Source: Klebsormidium nitens (taxonomy: Eukaryota; Streptophyta; Klebsormidiophyceae; Klebsormidiales; Klebsormidiaceae). From it: DNA of 64,000 nt. Both the position numbers and the translations under genes were made by a program. The notes below the pieces were generated by a model that saw only the letters and a list, made by a program, of their open reading frames with translations, did not search any database and was not told the DNA's origin. This document shows, in pieces, positions 32,301 to 44,800 of this stretch; the stretch's first letter is position 1, and each line of letters begins with the position of its first letter. The stretch covers positions 80,513 to 144,512 of the forward strand of contig DF236992.1 in the NCBI GenBank assembly GCA_000708835.1, read 5' to 3'.

Positions 32301-33327
32301 CAGATGGCGCGCTCCAAGAAGGCGTGCATCGTCTTCTTCGACGAGGTGGACGCGATCGGGGGCGCGCGCTTCGACGACGGCAGCGGCGGCGACAACGAGG
32401 TGCAGCGCACGATGCTCGAGATCGTCAACCAGCTGGACGGCTTCGACGCGCGGGGCAACATCAAGGTCCTCATGGCCACCAATAGGTGAGTGTGCGGCAC
32501 AGCGATGGAAGGAGGAGTGTGGAAGCAAGCGGTAGGAAGCAAGCGAGGAGTGATTATTGGATATCTACGTGCAATCGTTCCCTTAATTGCTGTGGCCCCT
32601 TGTTACGAAAACTTCGTCTGGTCGAGAGAGTCAGCCTCCTGTCCATTCTAACGCTGGCAAGCTGACTGCTTGCCGACTCAGCTTGCCGACTGCCTGCTAG
32701 CTAACTCTGTTGTCGACTGTCAGATTGGGGATTCATGAGTGATACGTTAATAGGCCAACATCTGGCAAGGTCAGCCATTACTAAGGTTTACATATGTATA
32801 CAATACTTGTATTGTATATGTAGTGTCAAAACCTCGTTGGTTAGACCGCCGACAATGAGGTGACTGTGTTTGACGAAGCCTCGTGCATCGGCCGATTGCC
32901 AAGTGTTGTGGTCGAGTTTTGACTTGGAAAGACCGTCGGTTCTGCATGACCCTTTGTCACAGAAAGTTTGAAATTGATGTTCTCCGATTGCAGGCCTGAC
33001 ACGCTAGACCCCGCCCTCCTTCGACCTGGTAGACTGGACCGGAAGGTAGAGTTTGGATTGCCAGACCTGGAGAGCCGCACGCAAATCTTCAAGATCCACT
33101 CTAGGACCATGAACTGCGAGCGGGACATCCGGTTTGAGCTCCTGGCTCGCCTGTGCCCGAACAGCACGGGAGCCGACATCAGGAGTGTTTGCACGGAAGC
33201 GGGCATGTATGCAATCAGAGCGAGGCGGAAAACGGTCAGCGAAAAGGACTTCCTAGAGGCTGTAAACAAGGTCATCAAGGGGTACCAAAAGTTCAGCGCC
33301 ACGCCAAAGTACATGGTGTACAACTAG
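29385..33327 (+). CDS. RPT1: 26S proteasome regulatory ATPase RPT1, 423 aa
   Basis: Eight exons join in frame: 29385-29462, 29591-29672, 29991-30082, 30306-30383, 30705-30766, 31353-31658, 32246-32485 and 32994-33327 (stop TAG). The length matches plant RPT1 (about 426 aa). RPT1 is one of six AAA ATPases in the base ring of the 19S regulator, which unfolds ubiquitinated proteins and feeds them to the 20S core. Visible parts are the N-terminal helix ([15 protein letters not shown]), the OB-fold region ([20 protein letters not shown]), Walker A GPPGTGKT near residue 210, the pore-loop region [13 protein letters not shown], Walker [13 protein letters not shown], sensor MATNR, arginine-finger region [12 protein letters not shown], and C-terminus TPKYMVYN. 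That tail lacks the HbYX motif, as expected for RPT1. Sequence conservation is extreme and leaves little doubt. Introns are of 100-600 bases. Confidence 0.98.
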
Positions 33328-34566
33328 GACGAAGATTGTGGGGAAAATCAGCTTGGAAAGCGCGCTCAATTTCGTGCTCTGCCACTCATATTCCCTGCGC
33401 TGCGTGCAACATGGTTGTTGCTGCCTGGAGTCTCAGCTGTAGTCTGCATTGTTTAAGCATCACCATGCGATGAGCCAGTATTGAGGAGAATCTGCTTGCA
33501 CTGTCTAGCGCAGTCAAGGCGTCAGGTTCAACGCCCTTGTCATCCGATCAATTGTAGTGAGACTAGCAGATTCATTATTGTGCACATGCAATGTTGCTCA
33601 GTAAGCCTGACAGTGCCGCCCTTTGATGATTAAAAACTTCTTGTGCCCATATAACGTGATTTGCGCACTGAGGCTTATATAATCGCTTCCAAGGAATGAT
33701 CAGCTCGCATCAACCAATATCCTGTATCATGCGCGAATTGCTGGAGGCCCGAAATGTTGCACGCGCAATTCTTTCGTAGAATTGCCCATGAGCCTAGCAT
33801 GCGAACAAATGCAGGTCGACCAGTATCATTGACACCCACCGTCTTATTTAGCTTGATTGAATGCATGCGCGGCATGCATGGCGCGACTTTCTCGGTCCGA
33901 TCACCCCGGCACTCCATAATGACACATGGTTCCCACGGTTCATATGTACTCAGTGGTATACTGCACAAGTATAGGAGTTCGAGAGTCAACGGCTACCTAG
34001 CTGCTTGCTTCGCAAACTCCATGATTTAGGAAGTTGGCGCTCAATGAGCAGCCTGCAACTGCATGCTTGTGAGATTCCATTCAGTACTGAGTTCAGCACG
34101 TCAATGATGCAAAGTCTGTGGCATACACGGGATTATTGTTAATGCTCCAACGGCGGCTCATTAAGCTCTTTTGAGATTTAGTAGTGGAATGTCTGTTCCT
34201 GCAGTCCCCCTTTCATACATTCCTTGGCAACTGGGTGGGACTGGTTTGAGACGCCATGGGGGTCAGCCCCACTTGTATGTCAACACCGCACCACTACAGA
34301 GCACAATGACATCGGAACTTGACACGGCATATCATATTATCATCATATCAAATCACAGAGATGCTATCATTGATCATCATGGCCGTATCCTTCAACCTAT
34401 AGGCTCGATTTTCGTTCGGACTGCACGAAGTGGCTGAGAAAAGCTGAGGTGGCCTTTTAAGGTATCAAGCCTCGTGCTTCTGTTTTGGGTCAAATCAAAG
34501 TAAAAGGACAATGACAAGAGCATCCTTCGTACTCGTTATTGCCAGTGACAAAGATTGGATGTGGCA
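33328..34566. other. Convergent spacer, RPT1 to unknown gene
   Basis: About 1.2 kb without a supported gene. It includes CATGCATGGCG-type words near 33870 and several TCATCAT stretches near 34340. Both 3' untranslated regions should be within it. Confidence 0.5.
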
Positions 34567-35100
34567 TTACTTTCTTGTAGGATTGCCACTTTGTGTGGGC
34601 TTGTCAGGATACTCTGCTGCCAGTACGTAGTCAACGAGTTCCCACAAGAGGTTTAGCCCCACATCCTCAATGATGTAATCGCCACCAAACCTCTGATGCT
34701 CCTCACCTGGCGGTGTCAGAATGGAGTCACGAAAGTTGAGCCGCCTGCCCCGTTCGAATGTGTACGGGTTATTGCATATTTGATCCAACCACCCTCTGAA
34801 ATCCTTTTGGTCCTTGTCTTTATAGGCCTTGCCTATGTAACCAAATCGGTACTGGAACCAAAGCTGATATTCCTCGACATAAACACAAACTCTAGCACCA
34901 AGACTAGGATCGTGGAAATGGCTCAGCACATCGCCTTCGATTGCATCCGGTTCGTCGCTCGCCAGCACAGCAGCAACCAGCCGCATGAGAATGTCCTCGG
35001 TTGTGTCCTGTGAGCTCTCAGCTGGAATGTGACGTGCATACTCTTGCCACTTTGTCCGTAGTTCCCTCAGCCTTGCCTTTCTCTCGGAGAGGTCCACCAT
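34567..35100 (-). CDS. Unknown protein, single exon, 177 aa
   Basis: An uninterrupted frame runs from the ATG at 35100 (MVDLSERKARLRELRTKWQ) to a stop at 34567. The N-terminal 40 residues are a charged helix; the middle is acidic (SDEPDAIEGDVLSHFHDP); then comes an aromatic-rich stretch (VYVEEYQLWFQYRFGYIG) and GWLDQICNNPYTFERGRR. The balanced amino-acid mix and the lack of low complexity suggest a real folded protein. I see no signal peptide or membrane segment and do not recognise a family. The frame stays open upstream to 35214 without another ATG, so an upstream exon spliced near 35108 (an AG acceptor is present) is possible. Confidence 0.55.
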   Translation of the reverse strand: MVDLSERKARLRELRTKWQEYARHIPAESSQDTTEDILMRLVAAVLASDEPDAIEGDVLSHFHDPSLGARVCVYVEEYQLWFQYRFGYIGKAYKDKDQKDFRGWLDQICNNPYTFERGRRLNFRDSILTPPGEEHQRFGGDYIIEDVGLNLLWELVDYVLAAEYPDKPTQSGNPTRK

Positions 35101-36859
35101 TTCTGTGCGTCTGCTGAGTTGCAACACGCCCGCAACACACTGTCTGTACTCCTGACCTACAGCTCGAAGGCGGCCGCTCGCAGGCGCTTTCCACTGCAAA
35201 ACGACGTCGACCAACCCTGGCGCTGTGCCGAGCCCGTTTCCGCTGCGAAGTACGGATCAGTCTCTCCCTCTGCGCTCAGAAGTGGCCAAACTTGCATTAC
35301 AGCAATAAGAAGATTTCCACCCAGGGTCCTCCAGCTGGGTGATCCCTTTGAGCTGTACACAACATGAGGGATAATACCTACAGACGTGCTGTTCATGACT
35401 ACTGCAACTATGTACTAGTCAATCATTCGCGACTGAGTCAGCGCGTGACGACCGTCTCCGGCGGCGGCGGCCGGCACGCGCTCGGTAGATTCGACTACCG
35501 TCCGATGGCACAGAGCCCCGCCCATCGACCGTCCTTATGGCCACGAATTCGTTGCGTGCGCGTGTAACCGAAGGTGTCTGCTGTACTAAAGCTAATCAGA
35601 TGGTTCCGAGTCAGTGCGCACCGTGAGAAACTGTAGACTTGATTTTGACCGACGGTAGCCTTAGGATAGTGCTCATTGGTAGGAAGCTCAATCCAGCTAT
35701 TTCGTGCCAGTTGGCACTGATGTGCGCGACTCCTTGATACCTAGGGTTGTCATTAGCCAGCTCGCAAGTTCGACGGTATTTGTAGGTATGTCCGTGTGCA
35801 GATAGACTCAATCACTGTGCCATGTGGACGTCAACCTTCGCCACATAATGGAGACGATCATCCAAGCTTTCGCGAGGCCATGCGTCTCGCTCTCATTTTA
35901 GATCCACAGATCAGAGAAGTGGCTGGATTCACACCCGAAGGCCCCCTTGTTTTAAGGAATACCTAGGAACTGCTTGAAGTGGACCATAAGAGCGACATCT
36001 GATCGCTCGTGCTCATGTATCATCAATCAATTCAGTTTCTCAATGCGCCAATGCAAGCTCAGGGGTGAAGACCACCAATGGTTGCAGGAGCTCTGTCCTG
36101 CCACCAGTCTTTGCCCAAGAAATACTAAAAAGTATGCTCGAGCAGATGCCATTCATTGGCCTCTGATGGACAAATGGATGGGCGTGGGGAGACGGAGCGA
36201 GTGAGTCTTCATCAAGAAATGCTGTCACGTTCTTCGCTGTTATTGATTAAATTGGACGATTGTACAAGGATGTCAAAAGCACGCAGCTACTTAGAGGTAA
36301 TTCTGGTCAGCTTTTTGAGCTGTCTTGAGTTGTGCTCTGTGGATGGGAGTGAAGCTCTAAGCTCCTAGAGTTGTCAACCTCCGAAGGCCACATTGCCAAA
36401 ACTGCTTTCAAAATGCTGATAGTCGGTACTTCAGCTCTGATCAGTAAGGTGAGCCACCCCCTTGTCCATAAATGCTGATTGGGCGCCCACAAAGTCGGGT
36501 CGAGTCTAAGCATATGATCATGTTTAGTTGGGCAGACAAAACGGATCAAGGGCACCCGGTCAACCTTCGAGTAAATAAGGAGCTGTGCATCTCTTAAATG
36601 CTGTGCGACTGCATAAGAGACACAGTCTTAAACCTCTGCTCTTTTTCTCCAGAGCAGAGTATTGGCTTCCACACACCGCACCATATTGCTGTAAGGCACC
36701 GCTGGCCCCCAAATATGAATGCAGTGGCCTATTCTTCTCTGGAGACGGTCCCGTAAAGCGTGCTTTCAATCTTTTGCTGCAGGTGCTTATATCACTAGCT
36801 CGATTGTGGCCGCGTTTCACACACCGCTGTCTCAGCTGTGAGGGATCGAACACGTCAGT
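35101..36859. promoter_or_regulatory. Divergent spacer, unknown gene / DRC12-like
   Basis: About 1.76 kb between two genes reading away from each other. I see no supported coding exon. The part 35110-35300 is GC-richer and could hold a 5' exon of the minus-strand gene. The remainder has only short random frames. Confidence 0.4.
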
Positions 36860-39800
36860 ATGTCGGCAAAGAAGAGCCCAAAGAAGGGCAAGGGCTCCAA
36901 AGACAGCAAAGCAAAAGGTGCGCTTATTTGCGCTCAATATGGTCAAGCGTCTGTGGCATACCACTTTGCAACGTGGCATTCATTCGCATGGGACTTTCAG
37001 GCATAAGGAGCTGCTTAGCTCGTAACCAGGCTTACTAATATCTCACAACGATTGATATATCTATCTTGCGTTCATCACGGCAAGAACCCTCACTCTTCTC
37101 TTTCGTCAAGGCAGAGATTGAAACGTGCCTCGCCCTCAGTGGTGCTATATGGGGCTTTTAGTAAGAGTTGTCTCTGAATCTTCGCGGCGCCGCCACATTG
37201 GATGTAATCGCTCTAATCAAGAGACACGTGCGCTTGTAAGGCACTCGGAGACCGTACTTCGTCTTCCTCGCAGATGCCCCTGATGACATCAGCACGATCA
37301 AGCTGAAGCGAGCCGAGTCCGAGATAGCGTCCCTGCAGCGACAGCTCGGTGGGTTTCCCGTGTCCTAAATCTCGTCCCGGTCTGACACCATAATCCAGCC
37401 GCAGGTCTTGTTTGACCAGCAAATCCTTGATGGCCCGTCTTTTTGTAATCTGAAGCTAGATACAAAGTAGTAGATATTGATCTGTCAAGCGTTCTTCATT
37501 TGGTGCTGACCACAGATGCTGTGAACAGCAAGTATGGCAGCTCCTCTGCCATTCCTGGAGGACAAGTCACCAGCCCTGCTTACGCTTCTCCACGCAGGAA
37601 GGGCCTGCTTTGTATCGACCTTGCTCAGATGATCAGTTTTTCAAAAGCTCGTGAATCTGGATCTTCAGTTGCGAAAGGAAGTGCCCAGGAGGTTGTCAAG
37701 AATGGACCAAGAAACACAGTCGAGAGAAACGGAGACTGTTCCGGGAAGGCGGCTTACGACCGATGAAACACCTCCTGTTAGATTGGAACGATCCTTCATC
37801 CGCCCACCGCAAAGTGACCGTGTCTCACTTGAGGGAAAGCGAGGCTTGAAAAGCGGAGCCACCACTCCAACTCCTATATTTCGTTCTTTGCAGTCGAGCG
37901 GGAGCATGAGGTTTCCATGGCCCGCAACGAGGAGAAGCTGCTCCGCGAGCGGCTGATAGCGCTGACGCGCGCGCTGGACGAGCAACACGAGGCAATCGAA
38001 GACGTGACGTAAGCGGTTCGAAGTCCTGGTTCTGTCCTCAACGAAAGGTACCCTTGTTCAAAGAGTTCTGTACTTGCACTGATCGGAATGGTCAGCGTCA
38101 AATGTCGGTCCGACCGAGGCGAGAAGCAGTTTCGCTTTCTGTCCAACGGTTACATCTCTGCTCTGAAATTGTCTTTACCATGTCTACGCAAGTATTTTGC
38201 CCTTTTATCAGAGCTGACTTCCAAATGCATTCGAGACCGACTATGTAAACCTATCGCCAGTCAACTCACGCGGTAGCCGATCTTGGTCTGCGCCTTGACC
38301 CTTGTTTCTCTCTCGCTTAGCGACGACCTGACCCGGCGCTTCAAGGCGGGGCAGGACCAGCTGCTCACTCTAGTTGCCGACTTGTCGGAGCGCAACAAGG
38401 AGCTGCAGCAAACGCTCGGTACGGCCATCGCTCATCCTCGATTGGCGTTCTACCACGCCTTTCGCTTTGTAGTCTTTGCTTTTTGCCCTTCCTTTTCTTC
38501 CGTTCTCTCTATCTTACGTTCTCTCTATCTCTTCCTCGGATGCTCACCTTGTCTTCTGGGCTGGTAGAAACACTCTCAGGCCCCATGTCGACTGTGTGCC
38601 AGAGCATTCCGACGTTTCAATTGTCACGAACTAGCTGCTCACTGGTCCCAAGCGGCAAGGAAAGAAGCCACCGTCATCCTTTTGAGACACGTGACTCATC
38701 TCGACTGTGATGTACAGCAATCTTCGCAAAGTTCTGGTGTCAATTAACAGGTCAGAAAAGATATGTCCTGAAGAAACTACAGAAACGTCTCTCTTCGCAA
38801 AGCTAAAACTCAAGCTGCAAATGGCGGATTACATTGATAACGCGAGGTTTTTGCTCTCAGAGAGCGGTCTTCTGCTTCCGACTTCGCTTCCACTTCCTTC
38901 TATATCCGGAAGGTTTGATGATCAATGAATGCGGCGGATCTGAAATTTCTAGCAACGGAAGTGTCCCCCTAACGAAGTTTCACTAACATAGGCACCCGGG
39001 GGACGAGTAGGGCTGGTTTGGTGGTTAGGTTAGGTAGAGTTTTTAGTTTGTCTGGTCCGTGGCTTCTGATCTTCAGCGAACACTTTGTTTACCTAATGAA
39101 CAAATCCGCTGCCATTACGATCTGAATCCGTTCCGTTACTTTCCTGCAGACCGGAAGGAAGACACGGTGCGCCAGATGAACGCCGAGAAAGACCGCGTGT
39201 TGCACGACAAGGATCGGCAGGTGACGCACAATTAGGTTTTGAATTCTTTCGATCCGACCAGGTTGAGAGATCTTGCGGGACAAGCCTCACAGACCCTACC
39301 TGTCTCGAAGCCCTTCGAGGCTGCTCTAATATTCTTCCCGTGTAGGAACATGTCCCCTGATTCAAATCTCAAGTGCCTTGGGCTCTGTCTGCAGAATCCT
39401 GTTTACCAAGATTAGCCTAGCTGGCGTCGAGGCGCAAGAATTTGAACGTCCACCCTGGTAACGGGGGGCTCGATCGACCCACGTGTCAGTTCAGAGAGAG
39501 TGCATGGCTCTTGGGGACCTCTCGTAACGCCACGTGTCTGTGCCGCAGATCCAGGACCTCAAGGGGAAAATGGAAGAGATGTCAGTGCAGTTTGCGGCGA
39601 TGCTCAAGGTGAGCCGATGTCCGTTCACAACCCTGCAGATGATCTGGTTCAGTGGGAAGTACCTGATCGGAGGATTCGCAAACTCAAAACATTGGCGAAT
39701 TGGCTCTACATTTCTTTCTCAGCCCTTTGCGGTATTGAGTGTTTGCACTATCGGGATGTCAAAACGGCAAACTACTTCCTGGACGTCCGTCCTCTGTTTT

Positions 39801-40419
39801 GATCTGCTCTGTGGTTTACTTGGACCCCCTTCCAAGAACATATATCCAGACGCCCTATTCGTTACGCCGCTTCTTGAGCTACGGGTCTGGCTTGACTAAA
39901 GATGCTGTTGGAAGCACATGTCGAGTATTTGTTTGTCTGGATTTTCGCCTCCCAAATTCGACAGTGAGCAAGTTACCTTCGAGATTGCGTCCGAGCCCTT
40001 CCAAGGTTCATTCACCACCAGCATACTGTTCCTATCTTGGTTCTTTTTGCGGCCGTCCGAAGTACTTCTGCCACCCGGTTTCTCACCTCTCGTGAGACAA
40101 AGCGCAAAGCGCCAGTCAGACAATCCTGTATCCAGTATACGGTCACTAGTCTCCGGCCGTAAATGTAAAGGTCGGAATAAACATCAGGCACCTTCTCAGC
40201 TATCGCAGGTGCCCATTACTTTCAACATAGATCCCAATAAACCGACAGAGATGTCGTCACACGCGAACCACGCTTGTCAACCCAAGCCAGCCTCGAAAGT
40301 CGCCCAAGAGGTGGTGCATATTCTTGTGGCGCCGCCTCACTAATGTGCTCGAGCGTTTGCTCGTACAGGAAACTTTGGAGAAGATGAGCGATCGGGTCAC
40401 CGGGCAAAGCCGGGTCTAG
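36860..40419 (+). CDS. DRC12-like: Coiled-coil protein, DRC12 (CCDC153)-like, 175 aa
   Basis: Seven small exons join in frame: 36860-36917, 37274-37348, 37894-38008, 38321-38418, 39150-39220, 39549-39608 and 40369-40419. The start is MSAKKSPKKGKGSK, a lysine-rich head. Almost all the rest is predicted coiled coil: EIASLQRQL, REHEVSMARNEEKLLRERL, DLTRRFKAGQDQLLTLV, MNAEKDRVLHDKDRQIQDL. The end is FAAMLKETLEKMSDRVTG. The lysine-rich head, length of about 175-210 residues, and C-terminal (M)LxxxLxxM segment fit CCDC153, recently named subunit 12 of the nexin-dynein regulatory complex, which controls dynein on ciliary doublets. The match rests on memory of a low-complexity family; another short ciliary coiled-coil protein is possible. 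Exons of 50-115 bases in introns of 300-900 bases make it easy to miss. Confidence 0.7.
39001..39029 (+). repeat. Dispersed intronic repeat, copy 2
   Basis: The 29 bases beginning GGACGAGTAGGG and ending TGGTGGTTAGG match 12784-12812 with four substitutions and no gaps. This copy is in intron 4 of the DRC12-like gene. The flanks do not align well. Confidence 0.5.
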
Positions 40420-41858
40420 CTCCCCGAGGTTCTCCCCCGCGCTGCCCCGCTGTAGCAACCCCCGGGGTCCCCAGGTTGAGCCGCGATCGAGGCGGTGCGC
40501 CACGAAGCGGCCTCGAGCTGCTGCCACGTCGAAGCAGTATGACGTAAGCGTATGTCATCAGCGGAAAAGAAAGCGGCCCGCTGTCGTCGAAAGCTTGCCG
40601 CAGATCGTCTGATAGCTGGGCAAGTAGCTTTGCTGGGGAGCGGATAGAAGCAGACGGTCCGCCGCAGTTTTCCATGGGGTCAGGGCCGTAACGTTTCTGC
40701 TGAGATCCACAGCGCCACGCTCGTGAATCTCGCCATGCGTGCCGCCGGAACACGGAAGACCTTGTAACAATCATTTGAACAGTCACGTTTGGGAGAGAAC
40801 CATGCGTGCCAGGAAGGCCGGCGCCTCGGTGCCCTATTTTCAACAATTTATGTGGGTCTAAAAGCCCAGTGGGCAGAGTAGGAGCCTACACAGTAACATG
40901 TTTACCTCCTGTTATCTGGCTTCAAGATTGAAATTGCTTTTCTGGCTTCAAGATCGAGGATGCAGGATCGAGCTCTTCTCTACGTACACAACCTTGTCAA
41001 AAGATCGAGGCTCGTCCATATCAGACCACAATTGATCCGCTCCGAGAAGACCCGACCGTAGATACCTTCGAAAAGGCTTGCCAACTGCAGTCTATCCCAA
41101 ATGTGATCCAAGCAGAGCCGCCCAGCCCCCAATCAAAACCTCAGCACATGAATCGTAGTATATATGCCATAGACTCGACGACACCGCTGGCACTTCCCGT
41201 TTGGATGCAGCGGGGTGCCAATGCTTATAGGGGGGTACTTGTGTCGGACCATGCATACCGTAAGTGCTTGCCTGATGAACCAGCATAGATATTCTGCATT
41301 CAAAGGCCGGGTACTGACACGGGCTCCACATGTGTCGTTGTACTATCAGGACGCAATTGAACGGCCAAGCCATGCTGTACAATAGTGTTCCTGCAGCATG
41401 ACCATCATATTGACCGTACCAAGCCAACATACCTATCGTTGAGGAGGGGGAGGAGGGGTGTGTCAATCGCACCGAGCTCTGCCTTTACATGTCTCCGACA
41501 ACAAGGATGACATGAATGAAAAAAAAAAATAGCAAGATTAAGCGGGCTGCAATTAAATATGGATCGAGCAGTCTTTATGAGCGATCGACTATTTTCATAC
41601 TCTGCATGGATTGTTCGGTTTAAAAGTGCCGAACCTTGCTCTTTATACCTCAATGCCTTTCTATGACTGTACTTAGTGGATATGCTGCAGGTTTCGCGAC
41701 CTTCTAGAAGCGTATGCAAGACAGAATCGCCAACAACAAATCGGTGTGCTCTATGTACCTCCTCTTGAATGTCTTACAATTTCTCCTGTCCTACTCAAAC
41801 CTTGAATACAACAACTCATGTCTTTCATTTACTAAGCACCTTCTATCCCGCTGCCAAG
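40420..41858. other. Convergent spacer, DRC12-like to CRTISO-like
   Basis: About 1.4 kb with no supported gene. 40420-40860 is GC-richer with short open frames lacking motifs. From 40900 the sequence is AT-richer and includes a run of nine or more A at 41520. Confidence 0.5.
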
Positions 41859-44800
41859 TCAAGCTAAGCTATCCAGCAATTGCCAGTGTTTCCAGATGGG
41901 GACCATCGTATTCGCGGTGATCATTCCGCTCGCAGCAACAGCCGGCACCTGCGAAAGTATGCAGCCGCCTTAGTGTACCGTCCATACCTCTCCGGGCTTC
42001 AGCATCCCAGATTCACCAGCGTACTTACTTCCAGAACAAAGCGGACTTGGCGGCAATACTTCCATATTGACCAACGCCGGAAAGAGAAGCCGCGAGTTGA
42101 AGCCAATCGAAAGCTTCTTCCTGAGGCCTTTGTCTCCTATCCCTCACATACACTGAACGAAAGCAACGCAGAAAGGAAACCTGCATAGTCAGTATGTCCC
42201 GCTAGGCCCAGGTGACTGCCAGTCTGCCACCTAAAACGGCTTTTACGTCGAGCGAATCTTGATGAACGAGTCCCAAGCTCTCGCAAAAAGCCCAACCAGC
42301 AACCTAAGCTCAACGTTCGTTAAAAGCCCAGGGATGGGAGAACCCAGAAAAGTAGCTCACCCCGATACCTGGCATGGTGGAATCGCCGCAGCAGTAGAGC
42401 CCCGGGAGGGGCGACACCGGCCCCGGCCAGCTCTGCTTGCCCGCCTCGATGGCCGGGCCGTACGTCCCCCGACTGCCGCAGAAAAAAGACGGAAACGGGT
42501 TTAGATAACGATGATCGCGGCTGACAGGTAACCTTTCGTTAGAGCTCGAGGACTGAGAGGAACAGGTCAGAAAGCGGGTGATGCAGCTGGAGAGCGGAAA
42601 GCAACCGGGTGGAACCGCCATTTGCGCAATGCGCTGACTGTGTAAGTTGTGGAGAAGAGAGTGAGAAGGCCCGATCTAGAGCAAGGGACGAAATGCACCT
42701 GCGTAACCTTGATAAGCCGTTAGGACATCCGGAAACAGTCGGCGAACTTTTGCGCCAAGTATTGGATTAGGTTCAAGCTGTACCAGGCGATTGTAGCAAC
42801 CGATGTAGAAAAACGGTTGTGGGTCACCCTGACAAACGACGGTGACCTACCTTCTCCGCAGGTACCGCTCGTGCGTGAGCGGCGTTCCGATCATCTCCAG
42901 TTCCGTCCGCTGACGGATGTCCGGAATGACCCGCTCCAGCGCCCGCCAGAGCACTTGCACGCGCTCCTCCTTGAGGGCCTTGTACTCGGGGCTGAACCGG
43001 TCGAGGCCCTCCCAAATGCTGCGAACGAGGAGGGAAACAAGGCCTCAGAAACGTGGGTCGACGAGGAACGATCGCAACGAGCGGGCTCTTCTTCCGAGGC
43101 TTGAAAGTACGTGGGCCTTTCAGGAGCTCCAACTGCCATTCTGATGCAGGACATCGCGTATCGGATTTTGCAATATGTTTGAAAACCTTTGTCGCGGATA
43201 TTTCGAGGCTGAGCAGATTCCTCGAAAGGTGCAACGGCGAAACACATCTACAGGTAGCTCGGTACGGCTCTCATCCTGGAAAAGGACATGTAGAATTGAC
43301 TTAAAAACCGCTATAAGATTCCCCGCGATTGACAAAATCTGCTCCCGACTCTCTAAGAAGATACAGAATGCCTCAATCAGGCTACTGAACACAGAATGAA
43401 GAAGACAGCAGTGATACCGACCAACGCGGCTGTGATAACAGGCTCCCTCACCTGTAGGGCTCGTTCCCCGCGGTATAAGCGTGGACAACGTGTTTTCCTT
43501 GGGGGGCGAGGTTTGGGTCGAAAATGGTGGGGATGGATATTATGCACACGTTCTGGGGGGAGCGGATCCCCGCGTCCCAGCTGTTGACTATCTGCACAAT
43601 CCAGGCAACGACCTCTTTCAGTAATAGGAAAGAGAAGTGCAAAGGAGCTCAAAAGGGACGCTGGCATCATACTGACCGCAAGGGGCAAAACGAGTTCGAA
43701 AGAGAATACTGTCCTTCAAGGTTATCGATTCTAACACGCTCCCATAGGCGATGCGTCCAAGATTAACCGGACTGGGCTGTAAATCTACTTTGCACAAGAC
43801 TTCGCCAATCGTTAAGACGTTGCTTCTGAAATGCACGCTCCTGCCGCAACGCCGAATGGCACAGTCAGTGTTACCCACCATCTTGGAAGGGTCAAAGCAG
43901 ACAAAGACTGACTGAGCCTGCCAAATCCAACTTACTTGAACAGGACCAGTCATGTTTTCGTGGAGATACAGTAACCGGGGTAGCCACAACCAAGCACTCG
44001 CCTAATCCAAGCCAAGTACAGAGACTCACCAAGTGATGGCACTCGATGTCTTCGGGAAGCCCAGTCGCATCGATGCCCAAATGTAAGTGGAGAAAACTGT
44101 CGGTCTGCGGCAAGGAAAGGATCCTTTGAAAAGTCGGCTCGCATTTGCGGTTGATATTGTTCAGAAAGTGCGGTCGAACGCAGTCTAGGATCTACCTGGT
44201 AGAACCTTCTATTCTCCAGAACGCATAGTTTAGTCAAACGGTCCTTTTTTGGCTTCGGGTGGAGCACAGAAAGTGTAAAACATCTGACGAAGCTATGGCA
44301 TACTCGAGTGCGCCATCTAAGTGTCAAGCAGATTGCGTCGCCGACAAAGCAGTGTCCAAAGCAGATGTCGTCGTTCAATTTTTGAGATTTTTGTGGACAC
44401 TCAGAGTAAGGTAGCTTCGACCAGGGGGATCTTTGAGCCTGCTCTACCAAAACAACTTGGTCGCGGCATTGAAACTTCTTCGCAAACTGCAACTTCTTTT
44501 GTCATCCATCCATTCACGCTACCTCGACTGCTTGACCTCTAAGGCTCGTAACTGTTTCTGGTCCCATCTGCTTGGCTACTGCTGCGTCCCTATCCAGAGT
44601 CAAATAATATCCGAAGAACAAGAGGACAACAGGGAAAGAACTTACCATGGGTGTCGCCAGCGCTTCTTTCCGTTCCTGCACGGGGACCGCCCCCGGGGGC
44701 AGCAGTCGCTGCGTATCCCACAGCGACGCGTTGGAGACGACGGCCTTGCGCGCGCGCACAACGGCGCTCGGGCCCTGTGAGAGACGCACGACTCAGATAC

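Noticed and set aside
40397-40846. 149-residue minus-strand frame after the DRC12-like gene
   Set aside because: It overlaps the last DRC12-like exon in antisense, has no motif and no ATG-linked context.
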